Of a DNA stretch of 64,000 bases, positions 26,533 to 34,920 are shown piece by piece. The translations under genes were made by a program, and so were the position numbers. Below the pieces are notes generated by a model. That model did no database searches, was not told where the DNA came from, and worked only from the letters and a program-made list of their open reading frames with translations. The DNA is from Caulobacteraceae bacterium (lineage in GTDB: Bacteria > Pseudomonadota > Alphaproteobacteria > Caulobacterales > Caulobacteraceae). The DNA lies in contig CANJLH010000009.1 in the NCBI GenBank assembly GCA_947475415.1, positions 62,001-126,000 on the forward strand. Reading direction: 5' to 3'. Numbering within the stretch: position 1 is the stretch's first letter; the number at the start of each line of letters is the position of its first letter.

Positions 26533-27391
26533 ACGTGCCACGGCCCTGCTCGGCGCCCTGGTGCGGGTGCGGGTGGAGGATTGCGCCCATACCCGGGCGA
26601 TCACGGCCACCTCCGCCGCCTTCACCGCCATGGCGCGGATCCATCGGGCCATGAGCTTCCACGCGCCCGCCAGCGAACTCAGCCGCATCAACCGGCGGGC
26701 GTTCCGCGCACCCGTTCGGATCGGCGCGGCGACCATGGCCGTGCTCAGCGAGGCCATGGCGCTCGCACGCGCGTCCGACGGCGCGTTTGACCCGACCATG
26801 GCGCCGGCCGCCGTTCGCGCCGGCGCCCTGCCCCGGCCCCAAGGCGCGCCGGACCCCGACCCCGCGGCGGACTGGCGCGATGTTGAACTTGACGAGACAG
26901 GCCGCACGGTGCGGCTGCATCGCCCCCTTTGGCTGGACCTGGGCGGCATCGCCAAGGGCTACGCCGTGGACATGGCCTGCGACGTGCTGCGCCGCCACGG
27001 TGTGGTCCAGGGTTGTGTCGACGCCGGCGGCGACATCTGCGTCTTCGGACCCCGTCCCGAACCTGTGGCGATGGATCCCGGTCCCGCAGCCCGGTCCGTG
27101 GCCAGGGTGGTCTGGCTCACCGACACCAGCGTGGCCAGCAGCGGCGAACTTACCGACTCACCCGCCGCGTCGCGCGCAAATGCGATCCACTATGATCCCA
27201 CCCGACGCCGGCGCGTACGGCGCCGGTTCGTCAGCGTGCTGGCCCATCGATGCATCCATGCCGACGCCCTGACCAAGGTGGTGCTGGCGCGCGGCCGCGC
27301 GGCGAGCAACGTGCTCAAAGCCTACGGCGCCAGCGCTGCAGTCTGCTCCGCCAACCGGATCTGGTCTGTGTACGGAGTGTTGGCTGCATGA
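26507..27391 (+). CDS. apbE: FAD:protein FMN transferase, ApbE family
   Basis: 294 residues from the ATG at 26507. Family motifs: FHAPASELSRINR, ARASDGAFDPTMAP, LDLGGIAKGYAVDMACDVLRRHGV and CVDAGGDICVFG. ApbE transfers FMN from FAD to a Thr in FMN-binding proteins, here presumably the preceding gene product. No signal peptide or lipobox is evident from this start, whereas most ApbE proteins act outside the cytoplasm; either the start is misjudged or modification precedes export. It overlaps both neighbours (26 bp and 4 bp). Confidence 0.88.
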   Translation: MLSPSPPLERATALLGALVRVRVEDCAHTRAITATSAAFTAMARIHRAMSFHAPASELSRINRRAFRAPVRIGAATMAVLSEAMALARASDGAFDPTMAPAAVRAGALPRPQGAPDPDPAADWRDVELDETGRTVRLHRPLWLDLGGIAKGYAVDMACDVLRRHGVVQGCVDAGGDICVFGPRPEPVAMDPGPAARSVARVVWLTDTSVASSGELTDSPAASRANAIHYDPTRRRRVRRRFVSVLAHRCIHADALTKVVLARGRAASNVLKAYGASAAVCSANRIWSVYGVLAA

Positions 27392-28023
27392 ACAAGCTGA
27401 CCCGCATCGGCATGGCCAAGGGACCGGTCCGCCTGGGGACATGGCGCAAAGTGACGGTCTATGCGGTGAGCGCCGGCCTGTGGGCCAGCGGGGCGGTCTG
27501 GCTCATCTTCCACTACTTCCTGCGCGCACCCTCGGAATTCGGCCCCACGCCAAATCCCCTGGAGCCCTGGTGGCTGAAACTGCACGGCGCCTTCGCCTTC
27601 GCTGCTCTGTGGATGTTCGGTCTGCTCTGCGCGGCCCATGTGGGCAACGGCTGGACATCCGGGCGCCGCCGCTGGTCCGGCGCCCTGACCCTGGGCGTCG
27701 CCGCCATCCTGGGGTTGAGCGCCTATTTCCTCTACTATGTCGGCGACGACGGTCTCCGTCAGGCCGCGGCCTACGTCCATTGGATCCTGGGTCTGGGGAC
27801 GCCTGTGCTGCTCATCTGGCACCGCGTGGTCGACGTGGCGATCGAAAGGCGGAAAGCCGCCGCCAAAATTCGGTTCGAACACCTGCTGCCCGTCTCTCTC
27901 CGCCGCTTTTTCGGCGCATCACCCGATCGTAAGCGCCCAAAGGCCTGGATTCTCCCGGCCTGGAAGCAATCTCCTGGGAACAATTCCCGCAAGCCAGCAC
28001 CACAGGATGGACATGATGACTAA
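27388..28023 (+). CDS. Four-helix membrane protein, probable b-type cytochrome
   Basis: 211 residues from an ATG that overlaps the apbE stop (ATGA). Four membrane helices are visible, with histidines in or beside them: His42 (LIFHYFL), His66 (KLHGAFAF), His84 (CAAHVGNGW), His131 (AYVHWIL) and His145 (LLIWHRVV). Such a pattern suits two b hemes, as in DUF4405-like or cytochrome-b561-like proteins. It would pass electrons from the quinone pool to the flavinylated periplasmic protein. The C-terminal ~60 residues are basic and soluble. Confidence 0.65.
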   Translation: MNKLTRIGMAKGPVRLGTWRKVTVYAVSAGLWASGAVWLIFHYFLRAPSEFGPTPNPLEPWWLKLHGAFAFAALWMFGLLCAAHVGNGWTSGRRRWSGALTLGVAAILGLSAYFLYYVGDDGLRQAAAYVHWILGLGTPVLLIWHRVVDVAIERRKAAAKIRFEHLLPVSLRRFFGASPDRKRPKAWILPAWKQSPGNNSRKPAPQDGHDD

Positions 28024-29515
28024 GCTCAAGATTTGTCTGATCGCATCGGCCGGCGCGTTCACCCTCGCCAGCTCCGCCCAGGCCGGGACGCTCTATATGG
28101 CCACCTTGAACGGGGCCAACGAAAACCCGCCGACCACCGCCACCTTCACCGGAACCGGCTTCCTGGTCCTGAACGACGCGGAGACCCAGGGGGTCGTCAC
28201 GGCCACCCACAACATCAACATCACCCTGACCGGCGGTCACATCCATCGCGGCCCGGCCGGTGTGAACGGCCCGATCATCTTCCCGTTTGCGGACCCCAAC
28301 AGCCCAGTCGGTCCCCTGACCTGGGCGATACCGGCCGCCGACCTGGTGAACCTGAAGACCGCTGGCCTCTATATGAACTTCCACACCACGGTGAATCCGG
28401 GCGGGGCGATACGCGGCCAGCTGCTGCGGGTGCTGCTGGCGCCTTCTGCGGCGGACGCATCACAGACGGCGGTCGCCAACGCCCTGGATGTCTCGGCCGG
28501 CTACACGAATGACCTGGACAATGTCCTGAAGGGCCTGGCGGTGAGTTCAACGACCGTCCGCGCCCAGGCGCTGGGCGAACTGTCCGGCGCCACCATCTAC
28601 GCCCAGGGTCGCCAGGCCATGGAGACCATGCGCCAGGCCCAGGACGACATGTTCCGCCAGGCCGAAATGCTGGCCAAGAACCCCGAGGACACCACCGGCG
28701 GCTTCGTCGCCGTGGGCGATACTTTCGGCAAGCGCGACACGGTCGCCGGTCAGGCCGGATCGAAGATTTCCCGCCCCTCGGTGCTGGTCGGCCTGCACAA
28801 GACCTTCGGGGCCGGCGCGACGGCGGGCTTTGCGGTGGGCTACGCCGACGGCAAGGACAAGTTCCGCGGAGGCCTGGGCCGGACCCAGGTGAAGACGACT
28901 TCAGCGCAGATGTTCGTCTCCGGCGGTTCTGATCCCCTCGTCTTCACCGGCACGCTGGGCTACGGCTGGTCGAAGGTCGACACCAGCCGCAATCTCTCGG
29001 CGATCGGCCGCAACGCGAGTTCCTCCCACGACGCCAAGGTCTGGGCGGTGGGCGCCAAGGTCTCCGCGCCGCTGGCGGCCGGAGGCTCGACCACCATCTC
29101 CCCCTATGCCCGGGTAGACCTGCAGCACGCCTCCATCGACGCCTACGCCGAAGCCGGCGCGGGTTCGGCGGGGCTTGTCGTGCCCAAGCGCAAGGACAAG
29201 AACGCCGCGGTCGAACTTGGCGCGTCCCTTGATATCCCCATGAGTGAGGGCGACACCGCCATCGGGGGCTACCTCCAGGCCGGCTGGCGGCACATGCTCG
29301 AAGAGGGCGACGACGCCTTCGCCACCGCCTTCTCGGGTTCTCCGGTGTCGTTCCAAAGCCAGGTCCTGTCCCAGGGCAAGGATGCGGCCCACATTTCCGC
29401 CGGGGTCAACGCCAAACTCGGGGAAAACCTCACCGGTTCGGCCGGCTACACGGGGGTGCTGTCAAAGCGCACCAGCGACCACAGCGTCCAGTTGAAGCTG
29501 ACCCTCAAGATGTAG
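28013..29515 (+). CDS. CHRD domain protein with C-terminal beta-barrel
   Basis: About 500 residues; ATGs at 28007, 28013 and 28016 are in frame, and AGGAT spacing favours 28013. A signal peptide (LKICLIASAGAFTLASSAQA) precedes a CHRD domain (about 25-140; ENPPTTATFTGTG, HIHRGPAGVNGPI, NFHTTVNPGGAIRGQL). A linker helix leads into an autotransporter-like barrel (about 230-500) with alternating strands, ending LKLTLKM. It is probably outer-membrane anchored with the CHRD domain exposed. It overlaps the 3' end of the cytochrome gene and is last in the operon. Confidence 0.78.
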   Translation: MMTKLKICLIASAGAFTLASSAQAGTLYMATLNGANENPPTTATFTGTGFLVLNDAETQGVVTATHNINITLTGGHIHRGPAGVNGPIIFPFADPNSPVGPLTWAIPAADLVNLKTAGLYMNFHTTVNPGGAIRGQLLRVLLAPSAADASQTAVANALDVSAGYTNDLDNVLKGLAVSSTTVRAQALGELSGATIYAQGRQAMETMRQAQDDMFRQAEMLAKNPEDTTGGFVAVGDTFGKRDTVAGQAGSKISRPSVLVGLHKTFGAGATAGFAVGYADGKDKFRGGLGRTQVKTTSAQMFVSGGSDPLVFTGTLGYGWSKVDTSRNLSAIGRNASSSHDAKVWAVGAKVSAPLAAGGSTTISPYARVDLQHASIDAYAEAGAGSAGLVVPKRKDKNAAVELGASLDIPMSEGDTAIGGYLQAGWRHMLEEGDDAFATAFSGSPVSFQSQVLSQGKDAAHISAGVNAKLGENLTGSAGYTGVLSKRTSDHSVQLKLTLKM

Positions 29516-29521
29516 CAGCGC

Positions 29522-29556
29522 GCGGGCGGGCCCCGGTTTTGACTGGGACCCGCCCG
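29522..29556 (+). terminator. Terminator after the CHRD gene
   Basis: GCGGGCGGGCCC and GGGACCCGCCCG pair around a TTTTGACT loop a few bases after the stop. It is a strong GC stem without a long T tail. Confidence 0.55.
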
Positions 29557-29637
29557 GCGCGGCCGTATGAGGCTTCTCCAAGCCAACCGCATGGCCTAAG
29601 GGGCGTGCACGCCGATCAATCCCTTGGAGACCGCGCC

Positions 29638-30147
29638 TTGTCCCTTTCCCTTTACGACGCCTCGATCCCCGGCTTCACGCGCATGCTGGGCAACCTCTCA
29701 TCATTCCTCGACAAGGCCGAGGCCCATGCCGCGGAGACCGGCGCGAACCTGACCGACTACGCCCAGGCGCGGCTGATCGAGGACATGGCCCCCTTCTACC
29801 GCCAGATCCACATGGCCAGCGACGGCGCCAAGGGGGCGGCGGCCCGCCTGGCCGGGATCGAGCCGCCCAGCTTCCCGGACGTGGAGGAAACATTCCCCGA
29901 CCTGAAAGCGCGTATCGCCAAGACCATCGCCTTCCTGGAGACCATCCGGCCCGAACAGGTGAACGGCGACCCCGACCGGACCATAGAGCTGAAGACCCCC
30001 AACCAGACCTTCACCTTCACCGCCCGCGATTTCCTGTTCAAATTCGGCCTGCCGAACTTCCTGTTCCACGTGACCACGGCCTATGGCCTGCTGCGCGGCA
30101 AGGGGGTTCCGCTGGGCAAAATGGACTTTCTGCAGGGCGCGTTCTGA
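29638..30147 (+). CDS. DUF1993 family protein
   Basis: 169 residues from a TTG start at 29638, chosen for GGAGA at 29626-29630 and because MSLSLYDASIPGFTRMLGNLSSFLDKAEAHA is the usual family start. The remainder (LIEDMAPFYRQIHMASDGAKGAAARLAG, FTFTARDFLFKFGLPNFLFHVTTAYGLLR) matches the helical-bundle DUF1993 family related to DinB-like proteins. Function is unknown; it is cytoplasmic. It is followed by thrB 56 bp later. Confidence 0.82.
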   Translation: MSLSLYDASIPGFTRMLGNLSSFLDKAEAHAAETGANLTDYAQARLIEDMAPFYRQIHMASDGAKGAAARLAGIEPPSFPDVEETFPDLKARIAKTIAFLETIRPEQVNGDPDRTIELKTPNQTFTFTARDFLFKFGLPNFLFHVTTAYGLLRGKGVPLGKMDFLQGAF

Positions 30148-30203
30148 GGCGGGCTCCGGCGCGAGCTTGACGCCGCCCGCGCCCTCCCCCATCCCAGCCG
30201 CGC

Positions 30204-31172
30204 ATGGCCGTCTACACTGACATCAGCGACCAGGAGCTTGAAAGCCTCCTGGCCGACTACGACCTTGGCGAGGCGATCTCGTTCAAGGGCGTCGCCGAAG
30301 GCGTGGAGAATTCCAACTTCCTGCTGGAGACCGGGACCGGGCGCTATTTCCTGACCGTCTATGAGCGGCGGGTGCGCGCGGAGGATCTGCCGTTCTTCCT
30401 GGGCTTGATGCGCTGGCTGGCCGATCATGGCTATCCGTGCGCGCGCCCGGTGACGGACCGCGCCGGCGCCGAATTGAAGCAGGTGCGCGGCAAGCCGTGC
30501 GCGATCGTAGAGTTCCTGCCGGGGCTGTCGGTGCGGCGGCCGGGCGTCGCCCATTGCCGCGCGGCCGGCGAGGGCCTGGCGCGACTGCATGTGGCGGCGG
30601 CGGGATTCCCCTTGAGTCGCCCCAACGACCTCGGCGCCGCGGCCTGGTCGCCCTATTTCGCCCCGCTGGCGGCGGCGGCCGACGGTCTGAAGCCCGGCCT
30701 CGCCGCCGTGATCGCCGCCGATCTGGCGCATCTGGCCGCCGCCTGGCCACAGGGGTTGCCCGGCGGGGTCATCCACGCCGACTACTTCCCCGACAACGTC
30801 TTCTTCCACCATGGGGCGGAGTTCGCCGGCGCCATCGACTTCTATTTCGCCTGCGACGACGCGCTGGCCTATGACATCGCCATCGCTCTCAACGCCTGGT
30901 GCTTTGAACCGGACGGGAGCTTCAACATCACCGCCGCCCGGGCGATGGTCGCCGGCTATGAAGCGGTGCGGCCCCTGTCCGCGGCCGAGCGCGCAGCCCT
31001 TCCGGTTCTCGCGCATGGGGCCGCCATGCGCTTTTTCCTGACCCGGTTGCACGACTGGGGGACGACGCCGGCCGGCGCCCTGGTGCGGCCCAAGGACCCG
31101 CTGGAATATGAGCGTAAGCTGGCGGTTCACCGCGCCGCGCCCGACCTGGTGCTGTTCGGAGCCGGGGTGTGA
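30204..31172 (+). CDS. thrB: Homoserine kinase (APH-fold type)
   Basis: 322 residues starting [22 protein letters not shown]. Aminoglycoside-phosphotransferase-fold motifs are present: [22 protein letters not shown] (nucleotide loop and Lys-equivalent region), [16 protein letters not shown] (catalytic loop His-x-Asp) and [11 protein letters not shown] (metal-binding Asp). It phosphorylates homoserine in threonine synthesis; thrC is at 59.2 kb. The GTGA overlap with rnhA couples their translation. Confidence 0.95.
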   Translation: MAVYTDISDQELESLLADYDLGEAISFKGVAEGVENSNFLLETGTGRYFLTVYERRVRAEDLPFFLGLMRWLADHGYPCARPVTDRAGAELKQVRGKPCAIVEFLPGLSVRRPGVAHCRAAGEGLARLHVAAAGFPLSRPNDLGAAAWSPYFAPLAAAADGLKPGLAAVIAADLAHLAAAWPQGLPGGVIHADYFPDNVFFHHGAEFAGAIDFYFACDDALAYDIAIALNAWCFEPDGSFNITAARAMVAGYEAVRPLSAAERAALPVLAHGAAMRFFLTRLHDWGTTPAGALVRPKDPLEYERKLAVHRAAPDLVLFGAGV

Positions 31173-31618
31173 CGCCCAAGGTGGTGATCTACACCGACGG
31201 CGCCTGCTCGGGAAATCCGGGTCCCGGGGGCTGGGGGGCGATCCTCATCCATGCCGGCGCCGAAAAGCAACTCTGCGGCGGCGAGGCCGACACCACCAAC
31301 AACCGCATGGAGCTGATGGCGGCGATCCAGGCTCTGGAGGCGCTGAAGAAGCCCTGTCAGGTGGAGCTGCACACCGACAGCCGCTACGTCATGGACGGGA
31401 TCACCGAATGGATGCCGGCCTGGAAGGCCCGGGGCTGGAAGACCGCCGCCAGACAACCGGTCAAGAATGAGGATCTGTGGCGGCGCCTGGATACGGCGCG
31501 CCTGCGCCACGAAGTGCGCTGGCGCTGGGTGAAGGGCCATAACGGCCATGAGTTGAATGAGCGCGCCGACGCCCTCGCCCGGCAGGGGTTGTTGGAAGCC
31601 AAACCGTCGCCGGCTTGA
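31169..31618 (+). CDS. rnhA: Ribonuclease HI
   Basis: 149 residues from the GTG at 31169 overlapping the thrB stop. The active-site carboxylates appear in [19 protein letters not shown] (Asp), [13 protein letters not shown] (Glu), [11 protein letters not shown] (Asp) and NERADALAR (Asp). It degrades RNA in RNA-DNA hybrids. Length is typical. Confidence 0.97.
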   Translation: MTPKVVIYTDGACSGNPGPGGWGAILIHAGAEKQLCGGEADTTNNRMELMAAIQALEALKKPCQVELHTDSRYVMDGITEWMPAWKARGWKTAARQPVKNEDLWRRLDTARLRHEVRWRWVKGHNGHELNERADALARQGLLEAKPSPA

Positions 31619-31640
31619 CAATCAGGTCTCCGCCTCCATG

Positions 31641-31660
31641 TTCGTTCACGATCGAATGAA
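31641..31660. promoter_or_regulatory. Candidate MarR operator
   Basis: TTCGTTC-N6-GAATGAA is an inverted repeat, 14 bp before the MarR ATG and downstream of a TTGACA at 31615-31620. It is placed for autorepression. Confidence 0.4.
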
Positions 31661-31674
31661 TCGGGGCATGCACC

Positions 31675-32133
31675 ATGGCCGCCGCCGCCCAGGACCGTCC
31701 GGACGTCGAAGTGTTCCGGGAGATCAGCCAGATAGACCACCTGGTCCGCCAGTCGGTGAGCCGCCGGCTGCCGCCGGGGATGGCCTACGCCCAATATGAG
31801 CTGCTGCGGATCATGGCGCGGGAGGGCGACGGCCAGACCCCCGCCCAGCTGGCCCGCGCCATGCTGCTCACCAAGGGCGCCCTCACCAACATCCTGCAGC
31901 GCATGGAGGCCGCAGGCCATGTGCAGGTGATCGCCGACGAGACCGACCGCCGCAAGAAGCGGGTCCGTATCACAGGGGCCGGCGTGGCGGCCTTCAACAC
32001 CGTGGTGAAGGGCCTGAAACAGCACAACAGCGACCTGCGCAGCGCCTTCACCGACGCGGAGTTCCGTGACGCCATGCCGTTCCTGAAAGCCCTGCGCACC
32101 TTCCTGCTTGAAGTCAGGCCGGACGAATCCTGA
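31675..32133 (+). CDS. MarR-family transcriptional regulator
   Basis: 152 residues. A winged helix is visible: PPGMAYAQYELLRIMAREGDGQTPAQLARAMLLTKGALTNILQRMEAAGHVQVIADETDRRKKRVRITGAG, with the DxRxxxV-like wing (DETDRRKKRV). It is a dimeric cytoplasmic regulator. The ligand and targets are unknown. An inverted repeat before the gene suggests autoregulation. Its 3' end overlaps the convergent NfeD gene by about 20 bp. Confidence 0.92.
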   Translation: MAAAAQDRPDVEVFREISQIDHLVRQSVSRRLPPGMAYAQYELLRIMAREGDGQTPAQLARAMLLTKGALTNILQRMEAAGHVQVIADETDRRKKRVRITGAGVAAFNTVVKGLKQHNSDLRSAFTDAEFRDAMPFLKALRTFLLEVRPDES

Positions 32134-32569
32134 GCACGGCGCCGTCAACGGCCGTCACCTCGATGGAATCACCCGAGCCCACAGCGACGTCGGCCTTCGC
32201 CGCCCATTCCTTGCCATCCACGAACACCCGGCCTTCGCCGCCTTTGAACTCGGTCACCGCCTTGCCGCGAAAGCCTATGACCCGGCTCATGGGATCATTG
32301 ATATCGACGCCGCCGGGCAGGGTCCGCTGCATGAGGTAGCGGCGGCTGAGCAGCGTGGCCGTGATGGTGATCACCGCGAACAGCAGCACGGCCAGGTGTG
32401 TGGGCATGGCCGGGAAGGCCAGCAGCAACAACGCCACGACGCCAGCCGAAGCGGCCGGCCACAGCATCCACCCCGATCCGGTCGCCACCTCCGCCGCCAG
32501 CAGGGCGCCGGCGAGCGCAGCCCAGATCCAGAAGGGGTGGGCTCCGAATTGCTCGAATAGTCCTGTCAT
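32114..32569 (-). CDS. NfeD-family membrane protein
   Basis: 151 residues. Hydrophobic segments around 10-70 ([55 protein letters not shown]) are followed by a C-terminal OB-fold domain ([26 protein letters not shown]). NfeD proteins pair with SPFH/stomatin proteins in membrane organisation and quality control. The partner gene lies immediately upstream on the same strand. Confidence 0.9.
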   Translation of the reverse strand: MTGLFEQFGAHPFWIWAALAGALLAAEVATGSGWMLWPAASAGVVALLLLAFPAMPTHLAVLLFAVITITATLLSRRYLMQRTLPGGVDINDPMSRVIGFRGKAVTEFKGGEGRVFVDGKEWAAKADVAVGSGDSIEVTAVDGAVLRIRPA

Positions 32570-33569
32570 GGATCAGCCCCCAGTGGGTGGAATGATCGGC
32601 GCCTGCCGCGGGCGCGGCGGCGGGGGCGGCGGGGTCGGAGCCGAACGCGGCGCGCCCCCAGATCCCTGAGCGGACCCGCACCAATTCGCTGATTCCCGAG
32701 ATCGTGCCCACCAGGGAGCCCATTTCGGCCGGCACGATCACCGTGCGCTGCTGCGGACTCTCGGCCAGCTTACCAAAGGCTTCCACGTATTTCTGGGCGA
32801 CGAAATAGTTGATGGCGTTGACGTCGCCCGCCGCGATGGCGTCGGACACCAGCCGGGTCGCCTCGGCTTCCGCGCCGGCGGCCCGCTCGCGCGCCTCAGC
32901 GTCACGGAAAGCGGCTTCCTTGCGGCCCTCGGCCTCCAGGATCGCCGCCTGCTTGGCGCCCTCGGCGCGGGCGATCGCCGCCTGCTTTTCCCCGTCCGCC
33001 TCGGTGATCACCGCCCGGCGCTCTCGCTCGGCCTTCATCTGCCGGGCCATGGCGTTGGTGATGTCCGGCGGCGGCTGCAGGTCCTTGATCTCGATGCGCG
33101 CCACCTTCACACCCCAGGGGCTGGTGGCCTGGTCGATGACGTCCAGCAGCCGGGTGTTGATCTGGTCGCGCTGCGACAGCACCTCGTCCAGCTCCATATT
33201 GCCAACCACGGTGCGCAGGTTGGTCATGGTCAGCTGGGTGATGGCGAAGTCCAGGTTGGTCACCCGGTAGGCGGCGGCCGACGCGTCCATCACCTGGATG
33301 AACACGATGGCGTCCACCTGGACGGTGACGTTGTCCTTGGTGATCACCTCCTGGCGCGGCACGTCCAGGACCTGCTCCATCATGTTGATGCGCCGCCCCA
33401 CGCCTTCCACGAAGGGAGTCAGAAAGCTGATCCCGGGCCGCAGCGTGCGCGTATAGCGGCCGAACCGCTCCACAGTGAATTCGCGTCCCTGCGGCACGAT
33501 CTTGATCGCGCCGACCAGCACAAAAAAGGCCAGCGCCACGAAGACAATCGACACCAAACCAAAGCCCAT
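32295..33569 (-). CDS. SPFH/band-7 (stomatin/QmcA-like) membrane protein, probably frameshifted at its 3' end
   Basis: The open frame is 424 residues. One N-terminal membrane helix ([23 protein letters not shown]) is followed by the band-7 domain ([42 protein letters not shown]) and a coiled coil rich in Ala/Glu (to about 300). After residue ~325 the frame runs about 97 residues through the NfeD gene out of phase, giving low-complexity Arg/Gly sequence. One base fewer in the C5 run at 32577-32581 would stop the protein just before the NfeD ATG, so the normal protein is probably near 327 residues. Confidence 0.9.
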   Translation of the reverse strand: MGFGLVSIVFVALAFFVLVGAIKIVPQGREFTVERFGRYTRTLRPGISFLTPFVEGVGRRINMMEQVLDVPRQEVITKDNVTVQVDAIVFIQVMDASAAAYRVTNLDFAITQLTMTNLRTVVGNMELDEVLSQRDQINTRLLDVIDQATSPWGVKVARIEIKDLQPPPDITNAMARQMKAERERRAVITEADGEKQAAIARAEGAKQAAILEAEGRKEAAFRDAEARERAAGAEAEATRLVSDAIAAGDVNAINYFVAQKYVEAFGKLAESPQQRTVIVPAEMGSLVGTISGISELVRVRSGIWGRAAFGSDPAAPAAAPAAGADHSTHWGLIHDRTIRAIRSPPLLDLGCARRRPAGGGGGDRIGVDAVAGRFGWRRGVVAAGLPGHAHTPGRAAVRGDHHHGHAAQPPLPHAADPARRRRYQ

Positions 33570-33641
33570 GCTCGTTTCTCCTGCTCGCCTGCCTCGAAGG
33601 CTAGTTCTGAAGTCTAGCTTGGGAAACGTCCGGCCGCCACG

Positions 33642-34040
33642 TTAACCGGCGCCGGGAAGCGAAGATGTCGGCGCGGGCGTGGCCTCCTGCGACAGCCTGC
33701 GCGCCAGGCTGCGGCCGCGGGCGGCCGCCGCGGCCTCCGCGCGCCGGGCGGTCGGCGTGCAGACCGGGTAGCTGCGCCGGCGGCTCTCATAGCCGTTGTT
33801 GAAGGCGCTGGTCAGCGCCCGCTCCACCGCGGCCGGAGCCTGCTCCACCTCAAGCAGGCGCATCATCCTTGCGCGCCAGTACTGGTCCTCACGGCCCGCG
33901 CAGGCCTGGCGCAGGGCGTGGCTTTCCCCCAGAACGCCGGCCAGCTCGATGAGAATTCCCTGCTGCTGCGCGTCCCGCGCCTGGGGGACGCCCGGAGCAA
34001 GCAGGACCAGGCCCGCAAGTATGACGCACGCAAATCGCAT
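33642..34040 (-). CDS. TIGR02301-like exported protein
   Basis: 132 residues. A signal peptide (MRFACVILAGLVLLAPGVPQARD) precedes a helical domain with conserved-looking LAGVLGESHALRQACAGREDQYWRARMMRLLEVE and FNNGYESRRRSYPVCTPTA (two cysteines). This matches the alphaproteobacterial family TIGR02301 as I recall it; function is unknown and it is likely periplasmic. It is divergent from the YbjN gene. Confidence 0.75.
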   Translation of the reverse strand: MRFACVILAGLVLLAPGVPQARDAQQQGILIELAGVLGESHALRQACAGREDQYWRARMMRLLEVEQAPAAVERALTSAFNNGYESRRRSYPVCTPTARRAEAAAAARGRSLARRLSQEATPAPTSSLPGAG

Positions 34041-34107
34041 ACCCTGTTATCGCGGCGCCGAAGCGCCCTGTCACGCCCTCGCCTTGTCGCAGGCCTTCTG
34101 ATAGCCG

Positions 34108-34650
34108 ATGCCGATGCATCGTCTTCTGATGATTCTGGCCGCGGCCGCGCTCGCCCACGCCGCGCAGGCGCAGCCCACCGCCCCGAAGCCGGCGCCCAAA
34201 CCGGCGGCTATGCCGCAGCATGCCGGTTTCGACGCCCGCGACCCCGCCAGCCTGATCGCGCTGCTGAGCGGCCTGGGCGCAACTGCCAACCTCGCCGAGC
34301 GAACCGACACCGAGGTGAAGCTTGGCGTGACCACCCCCACCTACAGTTTCGGCGTCCAGTTCGTGGATTGCAGCGCGGACGGCAGGGGCTGCCAGGGGCT
34401 GGCCTTCACCACCAGCTCCGACAGCGGCCGCGCCAACCTCGCCCAGATGAACGGCTTCAACCAGACCTCGATCACCTGCCGGGCGTTCATGGACAACGCC
34501 GGACGGCCGCACGTGGTCTATTCCACCCTGTTGTCGGCCGCCGACACCCGCGAGGAAATGCGCACCCACCTGGGCGTCTGGCAGGGCTGCCTCTCCACCT
34601 TCGGCGCCTTCCTCGCCGACCCCAACGGCTACCTGGCGGCGGCGCCTTAG
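34108..34650 (+). CDS. YbjN-domain exported protein
   Basis: 180 residues with signal peptide (RLLMILAAAALAHAAQAQ), a Pro/Ala/Lys linker, then a YbjN-like domain (ASLIALLSGLGATANLAER, VQFVDCSADGRGCQGLAFTT, NGFNQTSITCRAFMDNAGRPHVVY). The domain has four cysteines that could pair. Role unknown; the periplasmic location is inferred from the signal. Confidence 0.75.
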   Translation: MPMHRLLMILAAAALAHAAQAQPTAPKPAPKPAAMPQHAGFDARDPASLIALLSGLGATANLAERTDTEVKLGVTTPTYSFGVQFVDCSADGRGCQGLAFTTSSDSGRANLAQMNGFNQTSITCRAFMDNAGRPHVVYSTLLSAADTREEMRTHLGVWQGCLSTFGAFLADPNGYLAAAP

Positions 34651-34756
34651 GGCGCACGCTCATTGCGAGAAGACCGCGGGGGCGGACCTGGGATGACATT
34701 GGTTAACTGAGCCAAGGTCGAAAAGCAGGAAAACGATGGTTTCCTGTGCACCAGGT

Positions 34757-34786
34757 TGAACCTTTCCGCCCCTTGGGGGAACTTAA
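34757..34786 (+). promoter_or_regulatory. Putative ECF promoter B (RTX protein 2 operon)
   Basis: TGAACC (34757-34762), 18 nt, ACTTAA (34781-34786). The ten bases TGAACCTTTC are identical to site A upstream of the sigma gene 11 kb away, with identical spacing. About 135 bp of leader precedes the RTX ATG. Confidence 0.6.
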
Positions 34787-34920
34787 GGACGCAGCGTTTG
34801 GTGCGACGCGGCGCGCGGTCTCGCCTGTGACAAGATAGGCTTCCTCAGAACAGCCTTGGACACGCAGGTGGGCTGGTCAATCGGCGGCCGCCAGCTTTGA
34901 GCCTCGAACAAGGACGGCAT

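Noticed and set aside
34777-34798. GGAAC followed by CGTT upstream of RTX protein 2
   Set aside because: The spacer is only 12 nt, and the GGAAC overlaps the better-supported ECF site B.
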